Assembly: GCF_000242255.2 (NCBI RefSeq)
Contig: NC_017033.1
Coordinates: 1,674,001-1,738,000, forward strand
Direction of reading: 5' to 3'
Length of the DNA: 64,000 nucleotides
From: Frateuria aurantia DSM 6220
Lineage (GTDB): Bacteria > Pseudomonadota > Gammaproteobacteria > Xanthomonadales > Rhodanobacteraceae
The notes under the pieces were generated by a model that saw only the letters and a list, made by a program, of their open reading frames with translations, did no database searches and had not been told where the DNA came from. Of this stretch, positions 47,346 to 57,632 are shown in pieces. Both the position numbers and the translations under genes were made by a program. Within the stretch, counting starts at the first letter, position 1; each line of letters starts with the position of its first letter.

Positions 47346-48371
47346 ATGAGCAAGACCATGCAAGCGGCGGTAGTGCGCCAGTTCGGCGGCCCGTTGAGCA
47401 TCGAGGAAGTGACGGTGCCCAGCCCCGGGCTGGGCGAGGTGCTGGTGAAGATCGAAGCCTGCGGTGTCTGTCACACCGATCTGCACGCCGTGGATGGCGA
47501 TTGGCCGGTCAAGCCGACGCTGCCTTTCATTCCCGGCCATGAGGGGGTCGGCCATGTGGTCGCCATCGGTCCTGGAGTAAGTCATCTCAAGGAAGGTGAT
47601 CGGGTCGGGATTCCCTGGCTCTACTCGGCCTGCGGCCATTGCGAGCACTGTCTGGGTGGCTGGGAGACCTTGTGCGAGACCCAGCAGAATTCGGGCTATT
47701 CGGTGAATGGCGGCTTTGCCGAGTATGCGCTGGCGGCGGCCGATTATGTGGGCCGGCTGCCGGACAAGGTCGGTTTCATCGAGATCGCGCCGGTGCTCTG
47801 CGCCGGGGTGACCGTCTACAAGGGCCTGAAGGTTACCGAGACCCGTCCGGGTCAGTGGGTGGTGATCTCCGGCATTGGCGGGCTGGGTCATATGGCGGTG
47901 GAATATGCCAAGGCCATGGGCTTGAACGTGGTGGCCGTGGATATTGATGATGGCAAGCTGGCGCTGGCCAGACGTCTCGGCGCCGATTTCACTATCAATG
48001 CCAAGGCCGTCGACCCGGTCGCCGCGATCAAGAAGGAGATCGGCGGCGCTCATGGCGCACTGGTCACGGCGGTGTCGCCCTCGGCCTTTGGTCAGGCCAT
48101 GAACATGGTCCGCCGTGGCGGTACCGTGGCGCTCAACGGCCTGCCGCCCGGCAATTTCGACTTGTCGATCTTCGATATGGTGCTGAACGGCATCACCGTC
48201 CGTGGCTCGATCGTAGGTACCCGGTTGGACCTGCAGGAGTCACTGGACTTTGCCGCCGAGGGCAAGGTCAAGGCCACCGTGGTGACCGACAAGCTGGAAA
48301 ACATCAACCAGGTTTTCGAGCGGATGCACAAGGGCCAGATCGAGGGTCGGGTGGTACTCGACTTCCATTGA
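47346..48371 (+). CDS. adhP: Zinc-dependent alcohol dehydrogenase
   Basis: The 341-aa medium-chain dehydrogenase has the catalytic zinc ligands Cys and His ([25 protein letters not shown]) and the structural zinc tetrad ([16 protein letters not shown]). The NAD fold is [20 protein letters not shown] with an acidic residue at the next strand end (AVDIDDGK), favouring NAD over NADP. It matches bacterial ethanol-active AdhP. ATG 47346 is preferred over the TTG six bases upstream. It ends at a hairpin shared with the convergent gene. Confidence 0.93.
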   Translation: MSKTMQAAVVRQFGGPLSIEEVTVPSPGLGEVLVKIEACGVCHTDLHAVDGDWPVKPTLPFIPGHEGVGHVVAIGPGVSHLKEGDRVGIPWLYSACGHCEHCLGGWETLCETQQNSGYSVNGGFAEYALAAADYVGRLPDKVGFIEIAPVLCAGVTVYKGLKVTETRPGQWVVISGIGGLGHMAVEYAKAMGLNVVAVDIDDGKLALARRLGADFTINAKAVDPVAAIKKEIGGAHGALVTAVSPSAFGQAMNMVRRGGTVALNGLPPGNFDLSIFDMVLNGITVRGSIVGTRLDLQESLDFAAEGKVKATVVTDKLENINQVFERMHKGQIEGRVVLDFH

Positions 48372-48382
48372 GCTCGCCGATG

Positions 48383-48416
48383 GCGCGACCCGGTACGTTC
48401 GGCGTGCGGGTCGCGC
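48383..48416. terminator. Bidirectional hairpin between convergent genes
   Basis: Perfect 10-bp stem GCGCGACCCG (48383-48392) with its complement (48407-48416), midway between the adhP stop and the nucleoside permease stop. There is no T run on either side. Confidence 0.6.
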
Positions 48417-48422
48417 GGCCTC

Positions 48423-49496
48423 TCAGGGCTTTGGGGTGGAAGCGGCAGCCTGCGGGATTCGCAGGCGGTATTGCGGCCAGTGCTGCAACAGCTGGTGCAG
48501 CACCACGCTGCCGACACGCTGGTTGTTGTCGAAGGCCAGAGCCTGGCCCGGACCTTCATCGCCGATCGAGGCCGTCTCGCTGACGCCCGGCGGCGGCATC
48601 GAGAAATTGCTGGCGCTGCGCAGGACCATGATCCGCTGCCGATCGACCAGTCCTTCGTCCGCCAGGGTGATCATGATGCGCTGGTAGGTCTGGCTTTCCT
48701 CGTTGGTCATCACGAACCGGCCCTGGCCGCGGGTCCACATCCGCACCCAGTCTTCGGCCCAATGCGTTCGGGCGGCGCCATGCCAGTAGCGGATCGCGCC
48801 CAGTGTCTCGCCTTCCAGCACCATCGGCGCTCGTTGGGCGATGGGGTAGCCCTTCCAGCCGGCACGACGGGCGGCAATGACCGGATCATCCGCCAGCGTC
48901 ACGGTATGACTCAGTTGAAAGGCCCAGTCTGCCAGTCCCCGGTTGAGCGGCAGCGCCTGCGAGAGTTCGGCGACATCAGTGACCGAACCGTAGTGATTGG
49001 GATTGTCCGGAAGCTGGTTGGGGCGGCTGGCACCGATGGCGAACAGACCGTAAGGCCAGCCTTTGGGAATGTCGCGATCATCCAGCTCACGTGCCCGGTC
49101 GCCGTCGATGACCCAGCGGGCCCAGGCGACACTGCCGACCGGGGCGGCTTTCGGGTCGACCCCCGAAATACCCGTGAACAGCCAGTAGGTGTGGCTGAAG
49201 TCGAAACGCGGATCCAGCACGAAGGCCACCAGATCCGGCGCGCCGTGGCGCAGTACCATGCCGTACAGACCCTGGGCATTGCGGCGGACGACATCAGGAG
49301 CGCCGCGCACGGGTACCTTCTGGTCCAGGTGCTCGCGCTCCACCCAGTCCTGATATTCGCCGGGCGCATCGCCACTGTCCGCACCGTTTTCCCAATTGGC
49401 GACCACGACCACCTTCACCTCTTCGGCGGCCTGGCTTGCGGGCACGGTCAGTGCAAGCAACAGTCCGGCCAGCCACCCGATATGACGATGTTGCAT
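48423..49496 (-). CDS. Purine nucleoside permease (NUP) family protein
   Basis: ATG 49496 lies after GGGGGAG. A signal peptide (HIGWLAGLLLALTVPASQAA) precedes a soluble domain with DPRFDFSHTYWLFTGISGVD, GSVAWARWVIDGDRARELDD and FVMTNEESQTYQRIMI, the NUP family seen in fungi (nucleoside permease) and bacteria. Bacterial members look like periplasmic nucleoside-phosphorylase-fold binding proteins rather than channels, so direct transport is doubtful. It is the last gene of the glucarate cluster direction, and its role there is unexplained. The secreted nucleoside hydrolase at 16399 could be functionally related. Confidence 0.82.
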   Translation of the reverse strand: MQHRHIGWLAGLLLALTVPASQAAEEVKVVVVANWENGADSGDAPGEYQDWVEREHLDQKVPVRGAPDVVRRNAQGLYGMVLRHGAPDLVAFVLDPRFDFSHTYWLFTGISGVDPKAAPVGSVAWARWVIDGDRARELDDRDIPKGWPYGLFAIGASRPNQLPDNPNHYGSVTDVAELSQALPLNRGLADWAFQLSHTVTLADDPVIAARRAGWKGYPIAQRAPMVLEGETLGAIRYWHGAARTHWAEDWVRMWTRGQGRFVMTNEESQTYQRIMITLADEGLVDRQRIMVLRSASNFSMPPPGVSETASIGDEGPGQALAFDNNQRVGSVVLHQLLQHWPQYRLRIPQAAASTPKP

Positions 49497-49670
49497 GAAA
49501 CTCCCCCTTGAACCCGGACCTCGGGCAAAGCCCGGGAGCATACCTGATGTCGGGGGCGTCATGCCGGATGCGGCATGACGGCACACCGTTTGGTGCGTTG
49601 TCTGACAAGCCACGGGGCCCGGCGGATCCGGAACTGTTGCCGGATCGCCAGAACCTCTCGTCGAGCCGGC

Positions 49671-51017
49671 TCAGCGTACCATGGCTGGGCGCTTGGGATC
49701 GAAACGCCAGTCGGGAATCAGGAACTGCATGGCGGCTGCATCATTCCGCGAGCCCTGCGGCATGGTCCGGTACAGGGCATGGGCGGCGGCGACCTTGTCC
49801 ATGTCCAGTTCGATGCCCAGACCCGGGCGCTCAGGCACGGCGACATCACCGTCGATGATCTTCGGAGGATCGATACTGAGTTCCTGACCATCCTGCCAGA
49901 TCCAGTGCGTATCGATGGCCGTGATATCGCCCGGCGCGGCGGCTGCCGCATGGGTGAACATGGCCAGCGAGATATCGAAATGATTGTTCGAGTGCGAACC
50001 CCAGGTCAGGCCCCAGTCATGACAGGTCTGTGCGACGCGGACCGCGCCCTGCATGGTCCAGAAATGCGGGTCGGCCAGCGGAATGTCGACCGATCCCAGC
50101 TGCAGTGCATGCACGAACTGGCGCCAGTCGGTGGCAATCATGTTGGTGGCGGTCGGCAGGCCGGTGCGGCGACGGAACTCGGCCATCACCTCTCGACCGG
50201 AAAACCCGGCCTCGGCACCGCAGGGATCTTCGGCATAGGCCAGTACCCCGTGTTTGTCACGACAGAGCCGCACGGCCTCGTCCAGCGACCAGGCGCCATT
50301 GGGATCGAGAGTGATGCGGGCCTCGGGAAAACGCTTGGCAAGGGCGGTCACGGCTTCCATTTCCTGCTCGCCGGGCAGCACGCCGCCCTTGAGCTTGAAG
50401 TGGCGGAAGCCGTAGCGGTGGCTGGCAGCCTCGGCCAGCCGGACCACGCCCGCCGCATCCATGGCGGTCTGGTTGCGGAGCCGGAACCAGTCGTCACTTG
50501 CGCCGGATTCATCACGGTAGGCCAGTGGCGTCTCCTCGTGTTCCCCGATATAGAACAGATAGCCCAGCATGGTGACCTTGTCCCGCTGCTGTCCTTCGCC
50601 CAGCAGGGCACACACCGGAACGCCCAGGAACTGGCCGTGCAGATCCAGCAGCGCCGCCTCGATGGCCGTCACGGCATGGATGGTGGTGCGCAGATCGAAG
50701 GTCTGCAGGCCACGTCCCGAGGCATCCCGGTCGGCGAACCGGCGGCCGACTTCACGCAGCAGATCGCGATAGGCGGCGACGGGCCGTCCTTGCAGCAGTG
50801 GCGCCGCATCTTCCAGGGTACGGCGGATCGCCTCGCCGCCGGGGACCTCGCCCACGCCCGTTCGACCGTCGCTGTCACGGATGATGATGAGGTTGCGGGT
50901 GAACAGCGGACCGTGGGCTCCACTGAGATTCATCAGCATGCTGTCATGGCCGGCGACGGGAATGACTTCCAGTGCTGCAATCGATGGTGTGGCGCTGCGA
51001 TGGGGGTTCTGGTTCAT
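49671..51017 (-). CDS. gudD: Glucarate dehydratase
   Basis: This enolase-superfamily enzyme dehydrates D-glucarate (and often L-idarate) to 5-dehydro-4-deoxyglucarate. The 448-aa protein shows the base FRHFKLKGG, Mg ligands in [16 protein letters not shown] and [10 protein letters not shown], and the His base in [16 protein letters not shown], all as in GudD. Its N-terminus and [13 protein letters not shown] segment are typical. It lies 34 bp after gudP on the same strand and works just before KdgD. Confidence 0.97.
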   Translation of the reverse strand: MNQNPHRSATPSIAALEVIPVAGHDSMLMNLSGAHGPLFTRNLIIIRDSDGRTGVGEVPGGEAIRRTLEDAAPLLQGRPVAAYRDLLREVGRRFADRDASGRGLQTFDLRTTIHAVTAIEAALLDLHGQFLGVPVCALLGEGQQRDKVTMLGYLFYIGEHEETPLAYRDESGASDDWFRLRNQTAMDAAGVVRLAEAASHRYGFRHFKLKGGVLPGEQEMEAVTALAKRFPEARITLDPNGAWSLDEAVRLCRDKHGVLAYAEDPCGAEAGFSGREVMAEFRRRTGLPTATNMIATDWRQFVHALQLGSVDIPLADPHFWTMQGAVRVAQTCHDWGLTWGSHSNNHFDISLAMFTHAAAAAPGDITAIDTHWIWQDGQELSIDPPKIIDGDVAVPERPGLGIELDMDKVAAAHALYRTMPQGSRNDAAAMQFLIPDWRFDPKRPAMVR

Positions 51018-51051
51018 GGGATTCCTCGGATCAGACGCAAAGCGAAGGGGT

Positions 51052-52371
51052 TCAGTGCAGATCGGCCAGGGTGAGTCGCTTGATCGGACCGACCACGAAC
51101 AGGTAGCAGAACACTGTCAGGGCGGCACTGGCGCAGACAAAGACCAGGGCGCCGTTGAAAGAACCGGTGGCCTGCAGGATGTAGCCGATGATGATGGGAG
51201 TGGTGATGCCGGCGATGTTGCCGATGGTATTGAACAGACCGCCGCAGAGGCCGGTGATCTCCCCGGGCGAGGTGTCGGCGACCACGGCCCAGCCCAGCGC
51301 GCCCAGACCCTTGCCGAAGAAGGCGATACCCATGCAGGCAATGATCAGTGTCTGATTGTCGACATAGTTGCAGGCCAGCATCACGGTGGACAGCAACATG
51401 CCGGTGACGATGGGCAGTTTGCGGGAGAAGGTCAGACTGTGTCCTCGACGGATCAGCCAGTCGGAGAAGCTGCCGCCGAGCAGGCCCCCGGCGAGGCCGC
51501 AGAGCGCAGGCAGGGCGGTCATGAATCCGGCCTTGAGGATGGACATGTGGCGGGCCTGGACCAGATAGACCGGAAACCAGGTCAGGAAGAAATAGGTCAG
51601 GGTGGTGATGCCGAACTGCCCCAGGTAGACGCCTACCAGCATGCGCTGGGACAGCAGCTGCCGCAGTCGCCGCCACAATGGCACGTCATCCTGCACGCTC
51701 TGCTTTTCCCGGTCCATCGCCGGCAGCGCGCCGTGGGCGGTGATGTATTCGACCTCCCGGGCGCTGACCCAGGGATGGTTGTCCGGGGCATGCACCGTGA
51801 ACTTCCACAGCACGGCCAGCAAGATGCCCAATACCCCCATCACGATAAATACCATATGCCAGCTGTAGACATGGGTTAGCCAGCCCATCAGAGGCGCGAA
51901 CAGGCCACTGGCCAGATAGTCACCGGAAGTGAAGGCGGCGCTGGCGAAGCCGCGCTCGGCGGTGGGGAACCAGGCTGTGGTCAGACGGCCGTTGGCCGGA
52001 AAGGCAGGTGATTCGGCCAGGCCCATCAGAAAGCGCATCGCGAACAGGGTGACCGTGGCCCAGCTGGCGCCGACCCAGCCGATGCCGGCCTGGGCGAGGG
52101 TGAACAGCGACCACAGGGCGATGCTCCAGAGATAGACACGACTGGCACCGAAGCGATCCAGCAGGCGACCGCCCGGGATCTGGCCCAGCACATAGGCCCA
52201 GGCATGGGCAGAGAACACGTAGCCCAGACCGACGGTGCTCAGGCCCAGACTCTTTTCAAGCGGCGTGCCGACGATGGCGAGGGTGGCCCGGTCAGCCTGG
52301 TTCAGGGTGGTGGCCAGAAACAGCATGCCCAGGATCAGATAGCGCGTGTGGTGGAATCGCGTCAGCTGCAT
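51052..52371 (-). CDS. gudP: MFS D-glucarate transporter
   Basis: The 439-aa permease has 12 hydrophobic helices and the anion:cation symporter features of GudP/ExuT-like carriers: [34 protein letters not shown] and [20 protein letters not shown]. It would import glucarate or galactarate with protons. It sits between gudD and a strong terminator, so it probably has its own promoter; a LacI-type palindrome lies about 80 bp upstream. Confidence 0.92.
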   Translation of the reverse strand: MQLTRFHHTRYLILGMLFLATTLNQADRATLAIVGTPLEKSLGLSTVGLGYVFSAHAWAYVLGQIPGGRLLDRFGASRVYLWSIALWSLFTLAQAGIGWVGASWATVTLFAMRFLMGLAESPAFPANGRLTTAWFPTAERGFASAAFTSGDYLASGLFAPLMGWLTHVYSWHMVFIVMGVLGILLAVLWKFTVHAPDNHPWVSAREVEYITAHGALPAMDREKQSVQDDVPLWRRLRQLLSQRMLVGVYLGQFGITTLTYFFLTWFPVYLVQARHMSILKAGFMTALPALCGLAGGLLGGSFSDWLIRRGHSLTFSRKLPIVTGMLLSTVMLACNYVDNQTLIIACMGIAFFGKGLGALGWAVVADTSPGEITGLCGGLFNTIGNIAGITTPIIIGYILQATGSFNGALVFVCASAALTVFCYLFVVGPIKRLTLADLH

Positions 52372-52452
52372 CAGGCGTTACCCGGAAGCGGAGGACGGAA
52401 AGGCAGGAAATCGGGCAGGGCAAGGATGTTCAATGGCGGGCCTCCTGCAATA

Positions 52453-52466
52453 TGAGAGCGCTTTCA
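52453..52466 (-). promoter_or_regulatory. LacI/GntR-like operator candidate upstream of gudP
   Basis: TGAGAGCGCTTTCA is a near-perfect palindrome with the GCGC centre common to LacI-family sites. It lies between the terminator and the gudP start, where it could control gudP-gudD. No LacI-type gene is in the window. Confidence 0.45.
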
Positions 52467-52475
52467 TGGCGTTGC

Positions 52476-52551
52476 AAAAAAAGGCGCCGCGACCAAGGCC
52501 ACCAGCGCCGGAAAATCCAGGGTGCGAAGGGTAGGAACCCTTCGCACCCTG
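52476..52551 (-). terminator. Strong double-hairpin terminator after the semialdehyde dehydrogenase
   Basis: Read on the minus strand, a perfect 15-bp stem (arms 52537-52551 and 52518-52532, loop of four) is followed by a second GGCGC/GCGCC hairpin and seven T (52476-52482). It begins 5 bp after the dehydrogenase stop and should separate kdgD-dehydrogenase from gudP-gudD transcription. Confidence 0.85.
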
Positions 52552-52555
52552 AAGT

Positions 52556-54136
52556 TCAGACCTTGCCCAGCTGACCGTCGATGCGGCGCCAGATAGCCAG
52601 CGGATTGTTGTCGGCAATGGCCTGCGGCAGCAGGTCGGCCGGCAGGTCCTGATAGCAGACCGGGCGCAGGAAACGGCGAATCGCCAGTGTGCCAACCGAA
52701 GTGGTACGGCTGTCGGAGGTGGCCGGATAGGGACCACCATGAACCATGGCATGGCAGACTTCGACACCGGTCGGCCAGCCGTTGACTAGGATGCGGCCGG
52801 CTTTCAGCTCGAGTTCCGGCAGCAGACGGGCGGCCAGCGGTTTGTCCTCGCTGTCCAGATGCAGGGTCGCCGTCAGCTGGCCTTCCAGAGCCGCCGTCAG
52901 CGCCAGCAGCTCAGCTTCATCACGGCAACGGACGAGGGTGGAGGCCGAGCCGAAAATCTCGCCTTGCAGGGCCTCATCGGCCAGAAAAGTCTGCGCGGTG
53001 ACACTGAACAGGCCGGCCTGGCATCGATTGGGCTCGCTGCTGGACTTGCCGCGGCCCAGCACCTGGGCCTGGGCCGCCTGGGCCTCGACGCCTTGCTGAT
53101 AGGCCTTGGCGATACCTGGAGTCAGCATCACGCCTGGCTCAGACTGGCTGATCGCTTCCACCGCAGCAGCCTCGAAGGCCTCCAGACCGGGGCCTTCGAT
53201 GGCCACGACCAGACCGGGGTTGGTGCAGAACTGGCCCGCGCCCATGGTCAGTGAAGCGACAAAGGCCTTGCCCAGCTCGGCACCCCGTGCCTCCAGCGCG
53301 GAGGGCAGCAGATACACCGGATTGATGGCGCTCATCTCGGCATAGACCGGAATCGGCTCGCGCCTCGCGGCGGCGACCTGGATCAGCGCCGTGCCGCCAC
53401 CGCGCGAACCGGTGAATCCCACAGCCTTGATGCGTGGGTCGGCTACCAGCGCGGTACCGGCGACATTGCCGGCGCCAAAGACCAGCGAAAAGACGCCCTC
53501 CGGCAGACCGCTGCGCTTGACGGCGCGCTGCAGGGCCTGGCCCACGTATTCGGACGTGCCGGGATGGGCGTTGTGGGCCTTCACCACCACCGGGCAGCCG
53601 GCGGCAAGTGCCGAGGCGGTGTCCCCGCCGGCCACTGAAAAAGCCAGCGGGAAGTTGCTGGCGCCGAATACCACGACCGGTCCCAGGCCGATGTGACGCT
53701 GGCGCAGATCGCTGCGGGGCAGGGGCTTGCGTTCGGGCCGCGCCGGATCGATGCGGGCCTCCAGCCAGCTGCCTTCGCGGACCACCTCGGCAAACAGGCG
53801 CAGCTGACCGGTGGTGCGGCCGCGCTCGCCTTCTAGGCGTGCGCGGGGCAGACCGGTTTCCTGCATGGCGCGCTCGATCAGGGCGTCGCCAATGGCTTCG
53901 ATTTCTTCGGCACAAGCCTCCAGAAAAGCCGCCCGCTGTTCCAGTCCGGTTTCGCGATAGATCGGGAAGGCGGCATGGGCAAGCGCGCAGGCCTGCTCGA
54001 CCTGTGCCTTGGACGCCGTGGCGTAAGCCGGCTCCAGACTGGCATTGGTGGCCGGATTGATGGCCTTGAAGCTGGCTTCCGTGCCGGAGACGGCGGTGGT
54101 ACCCAGCAACATGGTGCCGGAAAGTGAGTAAGTCAT
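52556..54136 (-). CDS. 2,5-dioxovalerate (alpha-ketoglutarate semialdehyde) dehydrogenase
   Basis: This enzyme oxidises 2-oxoglutarate semialdehyde to 2-oxoglutarate, the last step of the glucarate route. ATG 54136 shares ATGA with the kdgD stop, giving 526 aa (the longer frame upstream lies in kdgD). ALDH features are [20 protein letters not shown], Glu in [11 protein letters not shown] and the nucleophile in [12 protein letters not shown]. The family-specific C-terminus has [20 protein letters not shown] and ends in a [10 protein letters not shown] segment. It is followed by a strong terminator. Confidence 0.95.
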   Translation of the reverse strand: MTYSLSGTMLLGTTAVSGTEASFKAINPATNASLEPAYATASKAQVEQACALAHAAFPIYRETGLEQRAAFLEACAEEIEAIGDALIERAMQETGLPRARLEGERGRTTGQLRLFAEVVREGSWLEARIDPARPERKPLPRSDLRQRHIGLGPVVVFGASNFPLAFSVAGGDTASALAAGCPVVVKAHNAHPGTSEYVGQALQRAVKRSGLPEGVFSLVFGAGNVAGTALVADPRIKAVGFTGSRGGGTALIQVAAARREPIPVYAEMSAINPVYLLPSALEARGAELGKAFVASLTMGAGQFCTNPGLVVAIEGPGLEAFEAAAVEAISQSEPGVMLTPGIAKAYQQGVEAQAAQAQVLGRGKSSSEPNRCQAGLFSVTAQTFLADEALQGEIFGSASTLVRCRDEAELLALTAALEGQLTATLHLDSEDKPLAARLLPELELKAGRILVNGWPTGVEVCHAMVHGGPYPATSDSRTTSVGTLAIRRFLRPVCYQDLPADLLPQAIADNNPLAIWRRIDGQLGKV

Positions 54137-55047
54137 TTGCGGTTTCCTATCAACTGCTTGAGCGATTCCAGTTCCTCGCCCGAAAGGTCCTTCAGCGGGG
54201 AGCGGACGGGGCCGGCACTGCGCCCGATGGCCGTCATGCCGGCCTTGACGATCGATACGGCATAACCGGCACGGCGGTTGCGGATCAGGGTGTAGGGCAG
54301 AACGAAGTCCCGCAGTTCCTTCTGCACGAAATCGTGATCGCGTTCGCGTACGGCGCGATAGAACTGCAAGGCCCATTCCGGCAGGAAATTGAAGATCGCG
54401 GACGAGTAGGTGGTGACACCCATTTCCAGATAGGGCTGGGCAAAGGTTTCCGCCGTCGGCAGGCCACCGACATAGGTCAGACGATCGCCCAGGCGATTGG
54501 ATACGCGGACCATCCGGTCGATGTCGCCGATGCCGTCCTTGTAGCCGATGAAGTTGGGGCAGCGGTCGGCGATCCGGGCCACCATGTCGGCATCGAATTT
54601 GGCATTGGCGCGGCTGTAGACGATCACGCCCAGTGCAGTGGACTGGCAGACCTTGATGGCGTGCTCGACCAGGCCATCGCTGTCGCATTCGGTCAGGTAA
54701 GGGGGAAACAGCAGAATGCCGTCCGCACCGTTGTTTTCGGCATCGCGCGCCAGCTCGGAGGCAATGGCCGTGCCATAACCGGCGGGTGCGATCAGCGGGG
54801 TCTTGCCATCGACATGCCTGACGGCCGCGGAAACCACCTTGCTGACTTCGGCTGGCGTCAGCGAAAAGAACTCGCCGGTGCCGCCGGCGGCGAACAGGCC
54901 GCTGACCGGGTACTGCGACAGCCATTCCAGATTGGCGGCGTAGGCCTTCAGGTCCAGCGCGTGATCGGCATCAAAGTGCGTAACGGGGAACGACAACAGG
55001 CCGGAGCCGATGGTCGAGGCGAGTTCTTGCGGGGAATATCTGCCCAT
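54133..55047 (-). CDS. kdgD: 5-dehydro-4-deoxyglucarate dehydratase
   Basis: KdgD (DHDPS/NAL superfamily) converts 5-dehydro-4-deoxyglucarate to 2-oxoglutarate semialdehyde, CO2 and water. ATG 55047 gives [20 protein letters not shown] and 304 residues. Visible motifs are the carboxylate-binding [13 protein letters not shown], Tyr in [14 protein letters not shown] and the Schiff-base Lys in [11 protein letters not shown]. It is coupled by ATGA to the downstream dehydrogenase, the next enzyme of the pathway. Confidence 0.96.
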   Translation of the reverse strand: MGRYSPQELASTIGSGLLSFPVTHFDADHALDLKAYAANLEWLSQYPVSGLFAAGGTGEFFSLTPAEVSKVVSAAVRHVDGKTPLIAPAGYGTAIASELARDAENNGADGILLFPPYLTECDSDGLVEHAIKVCQSTALGVIVYSRANAKFDADMVARIADRCPNFIGYKDGIGDIDRMVRVSNRLGDRLTYVGGLPTAETFAQPYLEMGVTTYSSAIFNFLPEWALQFYRAVRERDHDFVQKELRDFVLPYTLIRNRRAGYAVSIVKAGMTAIGRSAGPVRSPLKDLSGEELESLKQLIGNRK

Positions 55048-55113
55048 GGTGTGTTCGTCGCGTAGTGGTCGTGGATCCATTCTAGGGACGGCTTTTGATT
55101 CAAGTAAAAGCCA

Positions 55114-55128
55114 AATAAGGGATTTATT
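55114..55128. promoter_or_regulatory. Palindrome upstream of kdgD
   Basis: AATAA-5 nt-TTATT in a short AT-rich patch 67 bp upstream of kdgD is a candidate operator or promoter element. It is short, so chance is possible. Confidence 0.35.
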
Positions 55129-55205
55129 GATACCGTTGTTGAATCATTGTTCGGCCATCCAAAAAAGTCGCTCCAGTCAGCTGGTCAGGCGGGCCGGACG
55201 GCTGT

Positions 55206-56363
55206 TCAAGCATGCAGCGGCGCGCCGATATAGTCCGGCAGCTTGACGCGATAGATCTGGAACGGCAGTTTGACCAGATGCTGGTCGCCGCCCGGGCCCT
55301 GCAGCCAAGGCAGATTGGGGACCTGGCTGATCGGCATGTAGAGATAGCGGTCGCGGGTGATATACATGGCGTCGACGCCCCACAAGCGGTCATCTTCCAG
55401 CAGGAAGCGCAGGCTGCCATCAGGTGTCAGGATGCGTATCCGCGGTACGTCGGCTTCACCGAGTATGAGGTTGCCGCGATCATCCATGGCCGTACCGCCC
55501 AGTGTCGGCGTGTCATAGACGTATTCGATACGTGCCTCCAGCGCCTGCTCGCTGAGCGAGGTATCCCGCAGAGCTGCTGTCGGCACACGGTACAGCGGTC
55601 CGGAGGCCGGCTGGTAATAAAGCCATTGGCCATCCGGGCTCAGTTCGATGGGGTCGGCCTGGGTCTGGGCCGGTTTGCCGTCGATCAGCATGGGGCGATT
55701 GCCGCGACCGAGCTTGGGTCGGACCTGCTTGGTGGTCGGACTGCCGGCCAGCCGGCGCAGCGCCTTGCCGGTCCTGAGATCGATGACGATGATGGCGCCA
55801 AGACCTGAATCGGTTACATACATCCACTCGTCACGGATCCGCAGGTCGTTGAACAGAGCACCCGGGGGCATGATGTCGGTGCCGAAGCTGAGATTTCGAA
55901 GAATCCTGCCCGTGTCCGCGTCCAGCTGCACCAGCTTCTGGGCGCCCGCTGGTGCGGCCTGCTCGCCGGGCACAATGCCCTGATCGACGGCCCACAGGGT
56001 CTTGCCGTCAAAACAGTTCAAGGCATTGACGCAGATAAAATGCTCACGTCGGTCGGCACCTGGCGTCCAGCTGTTCCAGCCCTTGCCGGGAAAGGGCTGC
56101 AAAGAGCCATCGCTCTGGATGCGCACGACCGATGGCGTTTCTTCGAAGCCTTTCCATCGCGGCATGCCGGAAAATTTCCGGCCATCGGGCAACACCACGA
56201 TGGAATTCCACAGATGGCGCGGTGATTCGGCGACCAGCTCCAGTTCGGGCTGATGGCTTGCGTAGGCCAGAGCAGCGGGACTGCGGGCCAGCAAGGCCGC
56301 CGTACCGCCGAGGGCCGCCAGTTGGCAGAAGGAACGACGCGACAAGATCGGAGGGTAAGTCAT
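55206..56363 (-). CDS. Tat-exported MRJP/yellow family protein (lactonase-like propeller)
   Basis: The N-terminus MTYPPILSRRSFCQLAALGG is a twin-arginine signal, cleaved around ALAYASHQP. The mature domain reads RHLWNSIVVLPDGRKFSGMP, GALFNDLRIRDEWMYVTDSG, LYYQPASGPLYRVP and DTPTLGGTAMDDRGNLILGE, the six-bladed propeller of the major royal jelly protein/L-dopachrome tautomerase-related family. Such bacterial proteins are often found beside sugar-acid pathways and may open aldonolactones or aldarolactones, which would feed glucarate uptake here; that is inference. It is divergent from the LysR gene. Confidence 0.87.
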   Translation of the reverse strand: MTYPPILSRRSFCQLAALGGTAALLARSPAALAYASHQPELELVAESPRHLWNSIVVLPDGRKFSGMPRWKGFEETPSVVRIQSDGSLQPFPGKGWNSWTPGADRREHFICVNALNCFDGKTLWAVDQGIVPGEQAAPAGAQKLVQLDADTGRILRNLSFGTDIMPPGALFNDLRIRDEWMYVTDSGLGAIIVIDLRTGKALRRLAGSPTTKQVRPKLGRGNRPMLIDGKPAQTQADPIELSPDGQWLYYQPASGPLYRVPTAALRDTSLSEQALEARIEYVYDTPTLGGTAMDDRGNLILGEADVPRIRILTPDGSLRFLLEDDRLWGVDAMYITRDRYLYMPISQVPNLPWLQGPGGDQHLVKLPFQIYRVKLPDYIGAPLHA

Positions 56364-56708
56364 GGGAGCGCTCTTTTTTCAGGGCATGCAGCAGCGGCCG
56401 AAATGATTGCCGGGGCTGATGCGGGCCCGTGGTGGCAGGAGCCGCCCATGGCCGGGGCGGCAGACGATGCATCCTAGGCAGCACTCAGGGCCAGGGTCTA
56501 AGTCAATTGTTCTAGCCTGCCATACCTTTTTTGAATGGATCCAGGTCCGTCCGGAGAGGCCGGTATCGCCCCCTCGACTGCTGCACCGCCGCATCCGGAA
56601 AGCGGCGATACCGGTCGGTGCTGCACCGTGTCAACAGCCTTCCGTGGAGTGCGTATACCATGTATCGACACGGTGCCGGGTCGGGTACTGTCAGCCGTGA
56701 AGGTGTTC
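56364..56708. other. Divergent intergenic region of the LysR regulator
   Basis: About 345 bp between the MRJP-type gene and the LysR gene. It should hold LysR sites and both promoters. The AT-rich part around 56500-56535 is the best place for them; I could not fix an exact T-N11-A site. Confidence 0.5.
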
Positions 56709-57617
56709 ATGCTAGAGATCAATCAACTACGTTGCTTCGTGGCGGTGGCTGAAGAACTGCATTTCAGCCGTGCCGCGGAACGTCTGCACATGACCCAGCC
56801 TCCCTTGAGTCGGCAGATACAGTTGCTGGAGCACAGCATCGGGCTGCCTTTGTTCGTTCGCAGCAACCGGATGGTGAGACTGACCCCTGCCGGACGTAAT
56901 CTGCTGCCCGAGGCGCGCTCCATTCTGCGGCTGGCCGAGCAGGCGAGGCACTCCGCCCTGAGGGTGGGCCTGGGCGAGGAAGGTCGGGTGGTGATCGGTT
57001 TCACCGCCGTGGCCGGCTACCAGTTTCTGCCCGACATGCTGGCGGGGCTGCGCAAGGCCTTGCCGGGCATCGACCTGCAGTTGCGCGAAATGGTCACGGC
57101 CTGGCAGCTGGAAGCGCTGGAGCAAGGCCATCTGGATCTGGGCCTGCTCCGCCCCTCCAGTCGTGGCGAAGGCCTGCAGAACCGCTGCGTCGGCAGTGAG
57201 TCGCTGGTGGCCGCACTCCCCGCGGAGCATCCCTTGGCCAAGTTGCGAAGCCTGCATCTGAACGACTTCAATGATCAGGCGATGGTGATGTACTCGCCTG
57301 ACGAAGCACGCTACTTCCACGACCTGGTCCGGCAGGTCTTCCACGCGCAGCAGGTCTATCCCCGCTATGAGCAGCATGTCGGTCAGGTCCATTCGGTACT
57401 GGCCCTGGTCCGCTCCGGCTTCGGCGCGGCACTGGTGCCCGAATCGGCGAGCCGCTTGCATTATGAAGGCCTCGTCTATCGACGGGTCGGCGGGCTGGCC
57501 CCGGCCAAGCCGGTGGAACTGCATATGCTCTGGCGGCACGACAACGACAATCCTGCGCTGGCCCGGGTGCTGGCGCATCTGGACCGACAGCACCGGGCGC
57601 GTCGGGAGGGCCGTTGA
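56709..57617 (+). CDS. LysR family transcriptional regulator
   Basis: ATG 56709 (MLEINQLRCFVAVAEELHFS) gives 302 aa. The winged HTH is RAAERLHMTQPPLSRQIQLL, EHSIGLPLFVRSNRMVRLTP. The effector domain follows (VVIGFTAVAGYQFLPDMLAG, then AALPAEHPLAKL and VLALVRSGFGAALVPESA). It belongs to the CatR/BenM-like branch by these features. Divergence from the MRJP-type gene makes it the likely activator of the glucarate cluster with glucarate or an intermediate as inducer; this is inferred from position. Confidence 0.92.
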   Translation: MLEINQLRCFVAVAEELHFSRAAERLHMTQPPLSRQIQLLEHSIGLPLFVRSNRMVRLTPAGRNLLPEARSILRLAEQARHSALRVGLGEEGRVVIGFTAVAGYQFLPDMLAGLRKALPGIDLQLREMVTAWQLEALEQGHLDLGLLRPSSRGEGLQNRCVGSESLVAALPAEHPLAKLRSLHLNDFNDQAMVMYSPDEARYFHDLVRQVFHAQQVYPRYEQHVGQVHSVLALVRSGFGAALVPESASRLHYEGLVYRRVGGLAPAKPVELHMLWRHDNDNPALARVLAHLDRQHRARREGR

Positions 57618-57632
57618 ACCCGGCGTGGGCGC

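Noticed and set aside
49575-51074. A 499-codon plus-strand open frame over gudD
   Set aside because: Antisense shadow; gudD on the other strand has all catalytic residues.
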